The position numbers and the translations under genes were made by a program. Shown here in pieces: positions 63,706 through 64,000 of a stretch of 64,000 nt of DNA. The stretch is from contig NZ_FNEX01000003.1 in assembly GCF_900100435.1 (NCBI RefSeq), forward strand, positions 422,014-486,013, in the 5' to 3' direction. Origin of the DNA: Pedobacter sp. ok626 (GTDB lineage Bacteria > Bacteroidota > Bacteroidia > Sphingobacteriales > Sphingobacteriaceae). Below the pieces are notes generated by a model that did not search any database, was not told the DNA's origin, and worked only from the letters and a program-made list of their open reading frames with translations. Positions within the stretch are counted from its first letter, which is position 1. Each line of letters starts with the position of its first letter.

Positions 63706-63732
63706 GATGTGAAATTTTTGTAATTTAAAGTC

Positions 63733-64000
63733 ATGTCAGGAAAAGTAGTTTTTAAGCCCTATGATCCGGATCAGGCGACATTTTTACCTTATAGCCTGGA
63801 AGAGTTAGTGCCTTTAGGCCATCCGGTTCGGATCGTTAAACAGGTTGTCGATCAGGTAGATGTTAAACCGATCAACCGTAAATATAAAGGAGGCGGAGCC
63901 TCCAGCTTCCATCCCCGTTTGATGTTGAAACTGTTGGTCTATGGTTACCTGAGTAATACGTATTCCTCCCGTAAGCTGGAAGAGCAGGCTCAGCAAAACA
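63733..64000 (+). mobile_element. IS1182-family transposase, N-terminal part (cut by window end)
   Basis: Open from the ATG at 63733 to the last base of the window (89 codons). KPYDPDQATFLPYSLEELVPLGHPVRIVKQVVDQVDV and SSFHPRLMLKLLVYGYLSNTYSSRKLEEQ are the DUF772 N-terminal domain of IS1182/IS5-like DDE transposases. The frame is intact as far as seen. The ORF seen on the opposite strand here is a shadow. Confidence 0.9.

Noticed and set aside
63814..63996. 60-codon minus-strand frame at the window end
   Set aside because: Antisense to the intact IS1182-type transposase.
1..64000. CRISPR array, tRNA or rRNA gene
   Set aside because: No regularly spaced direct repeats and no tRNA or rRNA signature were seen by eye; a covariance-model scan would be decisive.

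Overview
The window reads as chromosome of a member of the Bacteroidota, most likely Sphingobacteriaceae (Pedobacter or a close relative). The evidence is the AT-rich sequence, near-absence of Shine-Dalgarno sites, several promoters with the Bacteroidota -7 element TAnnTTTG, and typical families: a small Hc1-like histone, an OmpA/PD40/TPR protein, a bestrophin, an IS1182-type element and DUF3347. This is inference from gene content; no rRNA or tRNA gene was found to anchor it.

Region 1 (1-24890) is a single large surface-polysaccharide locus. Twenty genes, all on the minus strand, run from a nucleotide-sugar dehydrogenase (23842) to a membrane-anchored UDP-sugar 4,6-dehydratase (422). Between them lie a Wzx flippase, a Wzy-like polymerase, a PglC-type phosphoglycosyl transferase that starts the repeat unit, five glycosyltransferases, a UDP-glucuronate 4-epimerase-like enzyme, an AsnB-type amidotransferase, a methyltransferase, a GNAT acetyltransferase, three FemAB/GNAT-fold aminoacyl- or acyltransferase-like proteins, a PhyH-type Fe(II)/2-oxoglutarate oxygenase, a GINT1-N-like beta-propeller protein and a lipoprotein pectate-lyase homologue. 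Together they suggest a Wzx/Wzy-dependent, uronate-containing polymer that is amidated and decorated with amino-acid or acyl groups. Wza and Wzc homologues are not in view. Two paralogous small HTH proteins bracket the locus (1-357 minus, 24474-24890 plus). Their upstream regions share a TTCATCCCT core inside inverted repeats, and the right-hand one carries a C10 homopolymer near its 3' end.

Region 2 (24900-29130) is a short accessory stretch: a YceH/DUF480 protein, an aldo/keto reductase, an Hc1-like histone, a lone receiver domain, a MbcA/ParS-Xre plus RES toxin-antitoxin pair followed by a small orphan ORF, and a Rnk/GreA-like protein.

Region 3 (29161-53654) is mostly housekeeping. It holds a queuosine-precursor transporter and queE, a methionine transaminase with its omega-amidase partner, lepA, folD, a Rieske protein, kdsA-recQ-kdsD-manC (Kdo and GDP-mannose precursors), an Hsp70-like protein, rlmB, dnaB, chrA, etfB-etfA, a DUF151 nuclease-like protein, a nucleoside permease and gltA.

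Region 4 (53778-64000) has a DUF3347 lipoprotein, an outer-membrane beta-barrel protein with a decayed copy beside it, and a minus-strand block: miaA, a Mom/Hef-like protein, DUF1801, an MBL-fold hydrolase, topB, a histone-deacetylase-family protein, a bestrophin and kynU. The left end of an IS1182-family element closes the window.
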